DNA from: Gottfriedia sp002574545
GTDB taxonomy: Bacteria > Bacillota > Bacilli > Bacillales > Bacillaceae_G
Direction: 5' to 3' (one strand)
Assembly (NCBI GenBank): GCA_052180195.1
Contig: CP197469.1
DNA length: 64,000 bases
The position numbers were made by a program, and so were the translations under genes. Below, piece after piece: positions 25,359 through 33,878 of this stretch. Position 1 is the first letter of the stretch; the number at the start of each line of letters is the position of its first letter. The notes below the pieces were generated by a model. It was not told the DNA's origin, did not search any database, and saw nothing but the letters and a program-made list of their open reading frames with translations.

Positions 25359-26773
25359 TTTACATTCCCACCCAACTTTGCTTTTTCTTCACTTACTTTC
25401 TTAGCTGTCCATAAAGCTTGAGCTTTCTTCAGGCTTTCTAAATACTCATGTTTTGGATTAGAATCAATAACAATACCAGCACCAGCTTGTACAAATGCTT
25501 GCTGGTCTTTTGTAATCATTGTTCGAATCGTTATGTTTAACTCCATATCTCCAGTAAAGCTAATCCATCCTACAGAACCTGTATAAATGCCACGCTTGGT
25601 TGGCTCTAGTTCTTCAATAATTTCCATCGTGCGGATTTTTGGTGCTCCTGTTATTGTTCCCCCGGGAAATACTGCCTTTAATAAATCAAATGAATCTTTA
25701 TTCTTTTGTAACTCACCTCTTACATTAGAAACAAGGTGCATTACATGCGAATACTTTTCGATTACTAATAGTTCGTCTACTTCAACAGTGCCATATTCGC
25801 ATACTCTTCCTAAATCATTGCGCTCTAAATCAACTAACATAATGTGCTCAGCTTGTTCTTTTTCATTTGAACATAGTTCTTCCATCAGTTGTTGTTCTTC
25901 TTCAACTGTTTTACCGCGAGATCTTGTACCAGCTATTGGTCTTGTCCAAACTTCTTGATCACGTTTTGCTACTAATAGCTCCGGTGAGCAACTAACAATT
26001 TGAAACTCGTCAAAATCTAAATAGGACATATAAGGTGAAGGATTTATTTCTCTAAGCTGTTCATATATATACAGTGGATCTGTTACCAGCGTCTCAGATT
26101 GTAGTACAGATAAATTCACCTGGAATACATCCCCTGCACTAATATATTCTTTAACATTTCCTACAGCATCCGTAAATTTTTGTTCAGACATGTAAATCGT
26201 TTTTTCAATCTCTTCGGTAGAAGTTCTTCTAGATAAATCGATTTGTTCTATTTCACTAATGAAGAATTCTTCTAAAGAGTTTAGTTGTTCTTGTGCCTTA
26301 ACAGCATTATTCACTTCATCGACAACGATAAAATATAATTGATTTTCTTCATGGTCATAAATAACAACTTCATGGAAAATTAATAAATAAACATCTGGAA
26401 TATTGTAGACATCCTCAGCCATTGATGGTAAGTCTTCAATATAATGGTTACAGTCATATGTGAAATAACCAATTGCTCCACCTTGAAATGGTGGAAGGTC
26501 ATTTCTTTTTTTTGCAGTGTATTTAGAAAGATATTCTTTTGCTAAATCAATTGGATTTCCTTCATACTCCACTTTCCCCGAGCTAACTTCGACCGTTAAT
26601 TTATTACCTTTCCCATATAACTTCGCAACAGGATTAGATGCCATAATTGAATACCTACCGTCACGACCACTTTCAAGAAGTACAGCATTCTTTTTCTCTT
26701 TTGCCGTTTCTACAAAGTATTTAAAAAAAGGTGTAGTATAATTGATAACTTTTGAAAAGATTTCATAATTCAC
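25355..26773 (-). CDS. pabB: aminodeoxychorismate synthase component I
   Basis: PabB aminates chorismate using ammonia from PabA. I choose the GTG start at 26771-26773, preceded by AGAGGGGG at 8 nt spacing, giving MNYEIFSKVI and 472 residues. An upstream ATG at 26837-26839 would add 22 residues unlike the family. The N-terminal domain is followed by the chorismate-binding domain with SCSPELLVAKRDQEVWTRPI near residue 285, IAGTRSRGKT, FPGGTITGAPKIRTMEIIEE and the terminal QAGAGIVIDSNPKHEYLES. It is the first gene of the folate operon. Confidence 0.95.
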   Translation of the reverse strand: MNYEIFSKVINYTTPFFKYFVETAKEKKNAVLLESGRDGRYSIMASNPVAKLYGKGNKLTVEVSSGKVEYEGNPIDLAKEYLSKYTAKKRNDLPPFQGGAIGYFTYDCNHYIEDLPSMAEDVYNIPDVYLLIFHEVVIYDHEENQLYFIVVDEVNNAVKAQEQLNSLEEFFISEIEQIDLSRRTSTEEIEKTIYMSEQKFTDAVGNVKEYISAGDVFQVNLSVLQSETLVTDPLYIYEQLREINPSPYMSYLDFDEFQIVSCSPELLVAKRDQEVWTRPIAGTRSRGKTVEEEQQLMEELCSNEKEQAEHIMLVDLERNDLGRVCEYGTVEVDELLVIEKYSHVMHLVSNVRGELQKNKDSFDLLKAVFPGGTITGAPKIRTMEIIEELEPTKRGIYTGSVGWISFTGDMELNITIRTMITKDQQAFVQAGAGIVIDSNPKHEYLESLKKAQALWTAKKVSEEKAKLGGNVK

Positions 26774-26855
26774 GTGAATATCCCCCTCTGATAGCACTTC
26801 TTTTTTCATTTTACACAAAAAGTAAGAAGTATACATCAAAGCATTTTATGGAAAT

Positions 26856-26890
26856 ACAAAAAACCCCTTTGCAGATTGCAAAGGGATTTT
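26856..26890 (-). terminator. terminator after cysK
   Basis: CCCTTTGCA and TGCAAAGGG with a short loop are followed by TTTTTT on the minus strand. The hairpin overlaps the last cysK codons closely and separates cysK from pabB. Confidence 0.85.
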
Positions 26891-26894
26891 AAAA

Positions 26895-27815
26895 TTACTC
26901 AAATTGGTATAATGCTGTACTTAAATAACGTTCTCCATTACTTGGAATAATCGCAAGTACTTTTTTACCTTTTCCAAGTTTTTTTGCAACTTGTAATGCA
27001 GCACTAATTGCAGCTCCAGAAGAAATACCAACAAGTATACCTTCTTCTTTTGCTACTTTTCTAGCTGTTTCCATTGCATCATCATTTTTGATTTGAACGA
27101 TTTCATCATAAATATCCGTGTTTAATGTTTCAGGTATAAAACCTGCTCCAATACCTTGAATTTTATGCGGACCTGGTTTACCACCTGATAAAACAGGAGA
27201 GTCTTCAGGTTCAACTGCAACAATACTAATTCCAGGGTAAGCTTCTTTTAAAACAGCTCCCGCACCAGAGATTGTTCCTCCTGTACCAACTCCTGAAATA
27301 AATGCATCAAGTTGGTCTCCCATTTGTTCAACAATTTCAGGACCAGTTGTTAAACGGTGGACTTCAGGATTTGCAAGATTATTAAACTGTTGTGGAACGA
27401 AATAACCATTTTCCTTTGCTAATTCATCTGCTTTACGAATTGCTCCTCCCATTCCTTCAGGGCCTGGAGTTAGAACTAATTCTGCGCCATAGGCACGTAA
27501 TAAGTTTCGTCTCTCAATACTCATTGTTTCTGGCATTACCAGAATCGATTTATAGCCTTTAGCCGCTGCTACCATCGCTAATCCAATACCAGTATTTCCA
27601 CTAGTTGGTTCAATAATTGTATCACCTGGTTTTATTAAACCTTTTTTCTCTGAATCCTCAATCATCGCAAGAGCAATACGATCTTTGACACTGCTACCAG
27701 GATTCATAAATTCTAGTTTTAAGTATACTTCCGCGCTGTCCTCATCTACTAATCTGTTAAGTTTTACAATTGGAGTTCTTCCGATTAATTCATAAACTGA
27801 ATTTGCAACTTTCAT
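26895..27815 (-). CDS. cysK: cysteine synthase A (O-acetylserine thiol-lyase)
   Basis: CysK makes cysteine from O-acetylserine and sulfide with PLP. The start chosen is the ATG at 27813-27815 with GGAG 8 nt upstream, giving MKVANSVYELIGRTP and 306 residues. The PLP lysine is in NPGSSVKDRIALAMI near residue 44, the substrate loop is TSGNTGIGLAM near 72, and the phosphate-binding GTGGTISGAG is near 178. It is a single-gene unit with its own promoter and terminator. B. subtilis has yacD between hslO and cysK; here that gene is absent. Confidence 0.96.
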   Translation of the reverse strand: MKVANSVYELIGRTPIVKLNRLVDEDSAEVYLKLEFMNPGSSVKDRIALAMIEDSEKKGLIKPGDTIIEPTSGNTGIGLAMVAAAKGYKSILVMPETMSIERRNLLRAYGAELVLTPGPEGMGGAIRKADELAKENGYFVPQQFNNLANPEVHRLTTGPEIVEQMGDQLDAFISGVGTGGTISGAGAVLKEAYPGISIVAVEPEDSPVLSGGKPGPHKIQGIGAGFIPETLNTDIYDEIVQIKNDDAMETARKVAKEEGILVGISSGAAISAALQVAKKLGKGKKVLAIIPSNGERYLSTALYQFE

Positions 27816-27859
27816 TCCATCCACTCCTAATCCCTAGTATATTGACCTGTTTAATATAC

Positions 27860-27888
27860 ATTATGTAAAAAACAAAAGAATCTGTCAA
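27860..27888 (-). promoter_or_regulatory. sigma-A promoter of cysK
   Basis: TTGACA (27883-27888) and CATAAT (27860-27865) are separated by 17 nt on the minus strand, 45 nt upstream of the cysK start. Confidence 0.65.
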
Positions 27889-27912
27889 TTACTTTCTCTT
27901 ATACATAACTTG

Positions 27913-27937
27913 TATGAAATTCATAATAAATTATGAA
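27913..27937. promoter_or_regulatory. overlapping palindromes upstream of cysK, possible operator
   Basis: TATGAA-A-TTCATA (27913-27925) overlaps TTCATAAT-AA-ATTATGAA (27920-27937). They give three half-sites in 25 nt, starting 25 nt upstream of the cysK -35. There is no T-run, so a terminator is unlikely. A sulfur-responsive regulator site is a plausible reading but not demonstrated. Confidence 0.5.
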
Positions 27938-27969
27938 AAGAAAGCTCGACAAATTCCTTCAACTTTCAC

Positions 27970-28845
27970 CTACAATTTGTTAATTAGTTCTTTTAATTGT
28001 TCTTCTGAATAATGATAAGGTTGATTACAGAAATGACATGTTACTTCTGCTTCTCCATCCTCTTCTAATATTAATTGTAATTCTTGTTTACCAATACTTA
28101 AAAGAGCACCCTCAATTCTCTCTCTTGAGCATTGACATTGGAACTTTACATCCATCGTTTCTAAAACTTTCACTTCTTCTTTTCCTAACACTTCATATAA
28201 AATTTCTTCTGGAGTTAGGCCTTCCTCAATCAGTTTAGAAACTGGTTTAATCGTTTTTAAACGATTTTCAATTTGAGTGATACATTCTTCACTTGCACCA
28301 GGTAAAATTTGAATAATAAATCCACCACTTGCTAAGATTGAATGATCCGGGTTTACTAATACACCAACACCTACAGATGAAGGAGTTTGCTCAGATACAG
28401 CAAAATAGTAAGTAAAGTCTTCTCCAAGTTCACCTGAAACAATAGGTACTGAACCTGTGAAAGGTTCTCTCATACCAATATCTTTAACGACTGAGATTGT
28501 ACCTACAGTACCAACAGCTCTAGCTACATCAATTTTTCCATGCTTATTAAGTTCAGTTTGTACATGCGGATTTTGTACATATCCTCGCACTTCACCTTTG
28601 GCATTACTATCGACTAAAATATGACCAATTGGGCCATTACCTTCAACTTTTAAAGTTAATTTTTCATCGCCTTTTAACATAGCACCCATCATCGTAGCAG
28701 CAGTTAGTGTACGGCCTAATGCAGCAGAAGCATTTGACCAAGTATCATGACGTTCTTGTGCTTCTTTTACAATATTTGTTGATCTAACGCTGTATGCACG
28801 GACTTCACCGTTAAAAGCTAATGCTTTTACTAAATAATCTTTCAT
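27970..28845 (-). CDS. hslO: redox-regulated chaperone Hsp33
   Basis: Hsp33 is a holdase activated by disulfide formation under oxidative stress. The 291 residues match the family. An N-terminal domain with DSNAKGEVRGYVQNP near residue 80 precedes the C-terminal zinc switch, with CQC near 237 and CHFC near 270. It lies 13 nt downstream of coaX and probably shares its transcript. No peptidyl-prolyl isomerase gene (yacD) follows it. Confidence 0.97.
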   Translation of the reverse strand: MKDYLVKALAFNGEVRAYSVRSTNIVKEAQERHDTWSNASAALGRTLTAATMMGAMLKGDEKLTLKVEGNGPIGHILVDSNAKGEVRGYVQNPHVQTELNKHGKIDVARAVGTVGTISVVKDIGMREPFTGSVPIVSGELGEDFTYYFAVSEQTPSSVGVGVLVNPDHSILASGGFIIQILPGASEECITQIENRLKTIKPVSKLIEEGLTPEEILYEVLGKEEVKVLETMDVKFQCQCSRERIEGALLSIGKQELQLILEEDGEAEVTCHFCNQPYHYSEEQLKELINKL

Positions 28846-28858
28846 ATTGTACCCCTTT

Positions 28859-29623
28859 TTATGAATTTCGTTTATAAATTAAATGTAGACCTTTTAAGGT
28901 TAAATATGGATCCATGACATCAATAATATCTGATTCCTTAGATATTAATGCTGCAAGTCCACCTGTTGCTATAACAGTAGGTTCTACTTTCGCTTGAGCT
29001 TTCATTCGTTTTACAATCCCTTCAACTTGACCTACATAACCATATAGGATTCCAACCTGCATTGCTTCTACAGTTGTGCGGCCGACAATATTTGAAGGTC
29101 TTGAAAGCTCTATACGAGGCAGTTTTGAAGCCTTTGTATATAGAGCCTCTGTTGAAATGTTGATACCTGGTGCAATTGCTCCACCGATGTAATTTTTATT
29201 TTCATCTATATAACAATATGTAGTAGCCGTTCCAAAATCTACAATAATCAGCGGGCTTCCGTATTGTGCAATTCCTGCAACCGCATTAACAATTCGGTCC
29301 GCACCCACTTCTTTCGGATTATCATATTTTATGTTTAAACCTGTTTTTATACCAGGACCTACGATTAGTGGCTTTTGTTTAAAGTATTTTGTTGCCATTC
29401 TTTCCAATGAGAACATAATCGGTGGGACGACTGAAGAAATAATAACCGCATGAAATTCATCAAATCCAATACCCGCATATTCAAGTAATGAACCAATGAC
29501 CATACCATACTCATCTTCCGTCTTATAACGATTCGTCTCAATTCTCCAATGATGTATTAACTCATCTTCTTGGTAAACACCTAAAACAGTATTTGTATTT
29601 CCTACATCGATTACAAATAACAT
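28859..29623 (-). CDS. coaX: type III pantothenate kinase
   Basis: CoaX phosphorylates pantothenate, the first step of CoA synthesis. The start is the ATG at 29621-29623 (MLFVIDVGNTNTVLGVY), with GGTGGA just upstream, giving 254 residues. Signature motifs of the ASKHA fold are DVGNTNT (residues 5-11), GADRIVNAVAG near 105, VDFGTATTYCYID near 125 and ATGGLA near 220. It heads the coaX-hslO unit downstream of ftsH. The 220-nt gap before it holds the ftsH terminator and AT-rich sequence, with no promoter I can call with confidence. Confidence 0.96.
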   Translation of the reverse strand: MLFVIDVGNTNTVLGVYQEDELIHHWRIETNRYKTEDEYGMVIGSLLEYAGIGFDEFHAVIISSVVPPIMFSLERMATKYFKQKPLIVGPGIKTGLNIKYDNPKEVGADRIVNAVAGIAQYGSPLIIVDFGTATTYCYIDENKNYIGGAIAPGINISTEALYTKASKLPRIELSRPSNIVGRTTVEAMQVGILYGYVGQVEGIVKRMKAQAKVEPTVIATGGLAALISKESDIIDVMDPYLTLKGLHLIYKRNS

Positions 29624-29841
29624 ATAATCCACCGTCTCTCCATTTCAAAAATAAAACATTTATTTTATATTTTTTGTCTCAATTACATTTTTTAACCACT
29701 TTAAAAGTAATGATAACATAAGTTGATAGTAGTTTAAAAATAGATGCTTTCTGCCGTGCATATAGGTACACATTGATGCACTAAAACACTTCGATGAACT
29801 GATTTCCTCAATAGACAAGATCCTATTTTTCACCAATAAAC

Positions 29842-29872
29842 AAAAGAAAGAGTGTCTAGAAAGACACTCTTA
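29842..29872 (-). terminator. terminator after ftsH
   Basis: AAGAGTGTCT (29848-29857) and AGACACTCTT (29862-29871) form a 10-bp perfect stem with a T-rich tail on the minus strand, immediately past the ftsH stop. Confidence 0.85.
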
Positions 29873-29876
29873 ATTT

Positions 29877-31799
29877 TTATTCTGTGATTTTAGGCTCAGT
29901 TGGCTCATCATTCTTTTTAGATATGTTGACTTTAACCTCATCTTTTGAAGTTGGAGATGTAGGAAGAGTGCCTTGTTCCCAAAGACTCTTAATGCCTTTT
30001 GCATCTAAAGTTTCAACTTCTAATAATGTGTTAGCAAGCAAGTCTAATTTATCGCGATGCGTCTTAATAATATCAGTTGCTTTTGCATAACACTCTTTAA
30101 TGATTGTTTGGATCTCTACATCGATCTCATAAGCAATTTTATCACTATAATTTTGTTCATTATTAAAGTCTCTACCAAGGAATACATTTCCTCCTTGAGA
30201 TTGACCAAACTGTAATGGACCTAGTTTATCGCTCATACCGAACTCAGTAACCATACGACGAGCAATACCTGTTGCACGTTGGAAGTCATTATGAGCTCCT
30301 GTACTTACTTCACCAAATACCACTTCTTCAGCAACACGTCCACCAAGTAGACCTGTAATTTTATCAAGTAATTCCGGTTTTGTCATAAAGTAACGATCTT
30401 CTTTTGGAAGCATTACTGCATAACCACCAGCTTGACCACGAGGTACAATTGTTACTTTATGAACCATTTCAGCCTCATCTAACACTTGGCCAATAACCGT
30501 GTGTCCAGCTTCATGGAACGCAACAATTTTTCGTTCTTTTTCAGATATAACTTTATTCTTCTTAGCAGGACCCGCAATTACACGGTCAGTTGCTTCGTCA
30601 ATATCAAGCATATCGATTTTCTTTTTATCACGTCGAGCCGCAACTAATGCCGCTTCGTTTAATAAATTCTCTAAATCAGCACCAGAGAAACCAGGAGTTC
30701 TTTGAGCAATCGCTTTTAAGTCTACCTCTGGTGATAATGGTTTATTTCTTGAATGAACTTTTAATACTGCTTCACGTCCTACTACATCAGGACGATCTAC
30801 CGTAATCTGTCTGTCAAATCGACCTGGTCGTAATAACGCTGGGTCTAGAACATCAGCACGGTTTGTTGCAGCGATGATGATGATACCTTCGTTAGCACCG
30901 AAGCCATCCATTTCAACAAGTAACTGGTTTAATGTTTGTTCACGCTCATCGTGACCTCCACCTAATCCAGCACCACGTTGACGACCTACAGCATCAATTT
31001 CATCTATAAATATGATACAAGGAGCGTTTTTCTTCGCATTTTCAAATAAATCACGAACACGAGAAGCACCGACCCCTACAAACATCTCAACGAAATCAGA
31101 ACCACTGATTGAGAAGAATGGAACTCCAGCTTCTCCTGCAACAGCTCTTGCTAATAATGTTTTACCTGTTCCAGGAGGTCCTACTAATAGTACCCCTTTA
31201 GGAATTCTTGCACCTAATTCAGAAAATTTACGAGGATCCTTCAAGAACTCTACTACTTCAACAAGTTCTTGCTTCTCTTCATCTGCACCTGCAACATCTT
31301 TAAATCGCACTTTCTTTTTCTCGTCATTATAAAGTCTAGCTTTGCTCTTCCCAAAGTTCATAACACGGCTTCCGCCACCTTGTGCCTGATTCATTAAGAA
31401 GAAGAACAGAATGAAAATAATAACAAATGGAATAAGTGAAGTGAAGATTTGCACCCACGCACTTGTTGTTTCAGCTGGATTCCAATTAGCCTTTATTTTA
31501 TAGTCAGCAACTGCTTTGTTAACTATTTTTGTCGTTTCGTCACTAATTGGTACTTGAGTTTGGAAAGATTCGCCTTTTTTTACATCTGTAAAGTGACCTC
31601 TTACTATGTACACTCCATTTTTAGGTTGGATAGATGTTAAACTGCTAACATCTCCTTTTTGTAACTTAGTATAAAATGTATCGTAACTTACTTTCTTAAC
31701 TTGAGATTCTGGCCCATTAAAATATGTAACAACACCAATCACAACTAAGAAGATTAATATGTAAAAGACTGTATTACGGAAAATTCGATTCAATTCCAA
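29877..31799 (-). CDS. ftsH: FtsH membrane AAA+ zinc metalloprotease
   Basis: FtsH degrades membrane and regulatory proteins; in Bacilli it is needed for sporulation. The 640 residues match the family. Two transmembrane segments (about 10-28 and 108-130) flank an extracytoplasmic domain. The AAA+ domain has Walker A VGPPGTGKTLLARAVAGEAG near residue 202 and Walker B IIFIDEID near 262, and the zinc site is HEAGH near 425. The acidic, Lys-rich tail is typical. It lies downstream of hpt with its own candidate promoter. Confidence 0.98.
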   Translation of the reverse strand: MELNRIFRNTVFYILIFLVVIGVVTYFNGPESQVKKVSYDTFYTKLQKGDVSSLTSIQPKNGVYIVRGHFTDVKKGESFQTQVPISDETTKIVNKAVADYKIKANWNPAETTSAWVQIFTSLIPFVIIFILFFFLMNQAQGGGSRVMNFGKSKARLYNDEKKKVRFKDVAGADEEKQELVEVVEFLKDPRKFSELGARIPKGVLLVGPPGTGKTLLARAVAGEAGVPFFSISGSDFVEMFVGVGASRVRDLFENAKKNAPCIIFIDEIDAVGRQRGAGLGGGHDEREQTLNQLLVEMDGFGANEGIIIIAATNRADVLDPALLRPGRFDRQITVDRPDVVGREAVLKVHSRNKPLSPEVDLKAIAQRTPGFSGADLENLLNEAALVAARRDKKKIDMLDIDEATDRVIAGPAKKNKVISEKERKIVAFHEAGHTVIGQVLDEAEMVHKVTIVPRGQAGGYAVMLPKEDRYFMTKPELLDKITGLLGGRVAEEVVFGEVSTGAHNDFQRATGIARRMVTEFGMSDKLGPLQFGQSQGGNVFLGRDFNNEQNYSDKIAYEIDVEIQTIIKECYAKATDIIKTHRDKLDLLANTLLEVETLDAKGIKSLWEQGTLPTSPTSKDEVKVNISKKNDEPTEPKITE

Positions 31800-31826
31800 A
31801 CCTCCTCTCTTTCAATTTAATTACTT

Positions 31827-31855
31827 TATATAGTAGCATAGTTATACCATGTAAA
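31827..31855 (-). promoter_or_regulatory. candidate sigma-A promoter of ftsH
   Basis: TTTACA (31850-31855) and TATATA (31827-31832) are separated by 17 nt on the minus strand, about 30 nt upstream of the ftsH start. No terminator separates hpt from ftsH, so read-through is also likely. Confidence 0.5.
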
Positions 31856-31874
31856 CAAACGAATAAAACTTGAC

Positions 31875-32414
31875 TTATTTCGTGTAAACTTCAGGCTTTA
31901 AAACGCCAACATACGGCAGATTTCGATAACGCTCAATATAATCTAAACCATATCCTACTACGAAAGCATCTGGTACTTCGAAACCAACTAAATCAGCCTC
32001 AATATTTGCTTTACGTCCGCTTGGCTTATCTAATAAAGTAACGATTTTAACCGAATTAGCTTTGCGATGTTTAAATAGTTCAACTAAATAATTTAAAGTT
32101 AGACCACTATCAATAATATCTTCTAGAATGATTACATCTCTTCCTTCTACAGAAGTATTTAAATCTTTTACAATTTTTACTTCACCAGAAGAAACTGTGC
32201 TATGTCCGTAACTAGAAACATCCATAAAATCAATTTCGATATATGTATCAATATGCTTGATAAGATCAGACATGAACGGAAGAGCTCCCTTTAAAACACC
32301 CACTACTAGTGGAAAACGGTCTTTGTACTCTTCAGTTAGTACTGCACCTAATTCTACTACTTTTTGTTGTATTGCCTCTTCACTTACTAATACTTCTTGA
32401 ATGTCTTGTTTCAT
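31875..32414 (-). CDS. hpt: hypoxanthine-guanine phosphoribosyltransferase
   Basis: This enzyme salvages hypoxanthine and guanine with PRPP. The 179 residues match the family. The PRPP-binding motif VIILEDIIDSGLTLNYL is near residue 95-112, preceded by FMDVSSYGHSTVSSGEVKI, and the purine-binding loop FVVGYGLDYIERYRNLPYVG is near 150. It starts 9 nt after tilS. In Bacilli TilS and HprT are encoded together and have been reported to act jointly on ftsH, the next gene here, which makes the context notable. Confidence 0.97.
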   Translation of the reverse strand: MKQDIQEVLVSEEAIQQKVVELGAVLTEEYKDRFPLVVGVLKGALPFMSDLIKHIDTYIEIDFMDVSSYGHSTVSSGEVKIVKDLNTSVEGRDVIILEDIIDSGLTLNYLVELFKHRKANSVKIVTLLDKPSGRKANIEADLVGFEVPDAFVVGYGLDYIERYRNLPYVGVLKPEVYTK

Positions 32415-32423
32415 TTTTTCCTC

Positions 32424-33806
32424 CTAGAAACTCTTAGAAACCACCTGTATTGCAATGAGTGACTCATCTGTCGAAAAATTTCTTTCAAATGCAGATTTCT
32501 TTACGAAAGGTACCCATAATATATTATTTTGACTATCCGTAATTATTGGCCATTCATCACGTAATGATTGTTTCATTTTTTCATCAATAAATATATCTTT
32601 TAACTTTTTTGACCCATTCATACCCTTTAATGACATTCGATCACCATTCTTTCGATTCCGTACAATGAGTGGAAAAGAAACATCCTTGATAGAACAAATA
32701 AACGTGTCTTTTTTTGGTTCATAACTTTTTAATTCAACTTTTATTGAAAAACCATTTGGTAGTTCGTAAACACCAGGCCCATTAATAGAAATAGTATAAT
32801 CCTTCACATTCAATTGTTCGAATGTAAACGTGCATTCATTATATGAGCGTGTGACAAAAAGTCCTTCAGGTAAATGCTGCTCCCACGTGGATTTTTCATT
32901 TCGTAATAAAGTCAGAATTGAATTAAGATGCCCTTGTGTCAAGCCTTTAGGGATATATAGGTAGACATATTCTAATATTAGTTGAATACATCTCCTTTGT
33001 AAAGATATAGGCATATTTAAAAACTGTTTAACATCAATAGTGACTGCTTGCTTTTCTTTATTTTTAATAACTGTATTCATTGCGTCTTCAGTTAATTCCA
33101 TTAAATATAGTTCATCTTCTAATTGCTGTCTGCTAAACTGCTGGAATCTTTTGTGTGCAGTTGGATTTTCTTCAAAAATAAAAGGTAGAATATGATGTCT
33201 AAATCGATTTCTTGTGTATGCATCTTTATCATTACTTGGATCTTTTCGAGGAATAATACCTTGTTCGAGACAATATGTAGTTAATGCTTGTTTTCTTAAA
33301 TCTAAAAATGGACGAATAATTTCGCCCGTACTAAAAGATCTCTTTTCCCTAATCCCAGCGTAACCGATCTGCGAACTACCTCTTGTTAACCTCATCAAAA
33401 TCGTTTCAACTTGGTCTTCTCCATGATGACCTAACGCTAAATAGTTCGCTTCGTATTTCTTCATCGTTTCATCAAAAAAACGATATCGACATTCCCTTGC
33501 CGCCAATTGACCACTTAATCCCGTTTCATCGATATATTGATTTACGTTTATACTTCTACCTTCAAATTTAACGTTATTTTGGAGGCACCAGTTCTTAACA
33601 TATTCCAAATCATCTAGAGATTCTTGTCCTCTAAACATATGGTCTACATGTGCGATTATAATCGAAAACCCATAGTCTTCTCTAATTGATAATAAAGAGT
33701 GAGCTAACGCCATTGAATCTGGACCTCCAGAAACACCGATCACAATTACACTATTTCTAATAATATTGTTTTGTTTTAGAAATTCCTTTAATTGATTAAT
33801 TACCAT
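32424..33806 (-). CDS. tilS: tRNA(Ile)-lysidine synthetase
   Basis: TilS converts C34 of the CAT-anticodon tRNA-Ile to lysidine so it reads AUA. It is 460 residues long, somewhat variable as in the family. The N-terminal PP-loop ATPase has VIGVSGGPDSMALAHSL near residue 22-38 and LGHHGEDQVETILMRLTRGS near 125. A middle helical domain and a C-terminal tRNA-binding domain with FPLIVRNRKNGDRM near 375 follow. It lies between yabT and hpt, the standard order. Confidence 0.96.
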   Translation of the reverse strand: MVINQLKEFLKQNNIIRNSVIVIGVSGGPDSMALAHSLLSIREDYGFSIIIAHVDHMFRGQESLDDLEYVKNWCLQNNVKFEGRSINVNQYIDETGLSGQLAARECRYRFFDETMKKYEANYLALGHHGEDQVETILMRLTRGSSQIGYAGIREKRSFSTGEIIRPFLDLRKQALTTYCLEQGIIPRKDPSNDKDAYTRNRFRHHILPFIFEENPTAHKRFQQFSRQQLEDELYLMELTEDAMNTVIKNKEKQAVTIDVKQFLNMPISLQRRCIQLILEYVYLYIPKGLTQGHLNSILTLLRNEKSTWEQHLPEGLFVTRSYNECTFTFEQLNVKDYTISINGPGVYELPNGFSIKVELKSYEPKKDTFICSIKDVSFPLIVRNRKNGDRMSLKGMNGSKKLKDIFIDEKMKQSLRDEWPIITDSQNNILWVPFVKKSAFERNFSTDESLIAIQVVSKSF

Positions 33807-33878
33807 TTATCTATACTCCTAAATGAAAGTAAAATTCATATATATATGTTACCATTCACACTATTGGAGTACTATAAT

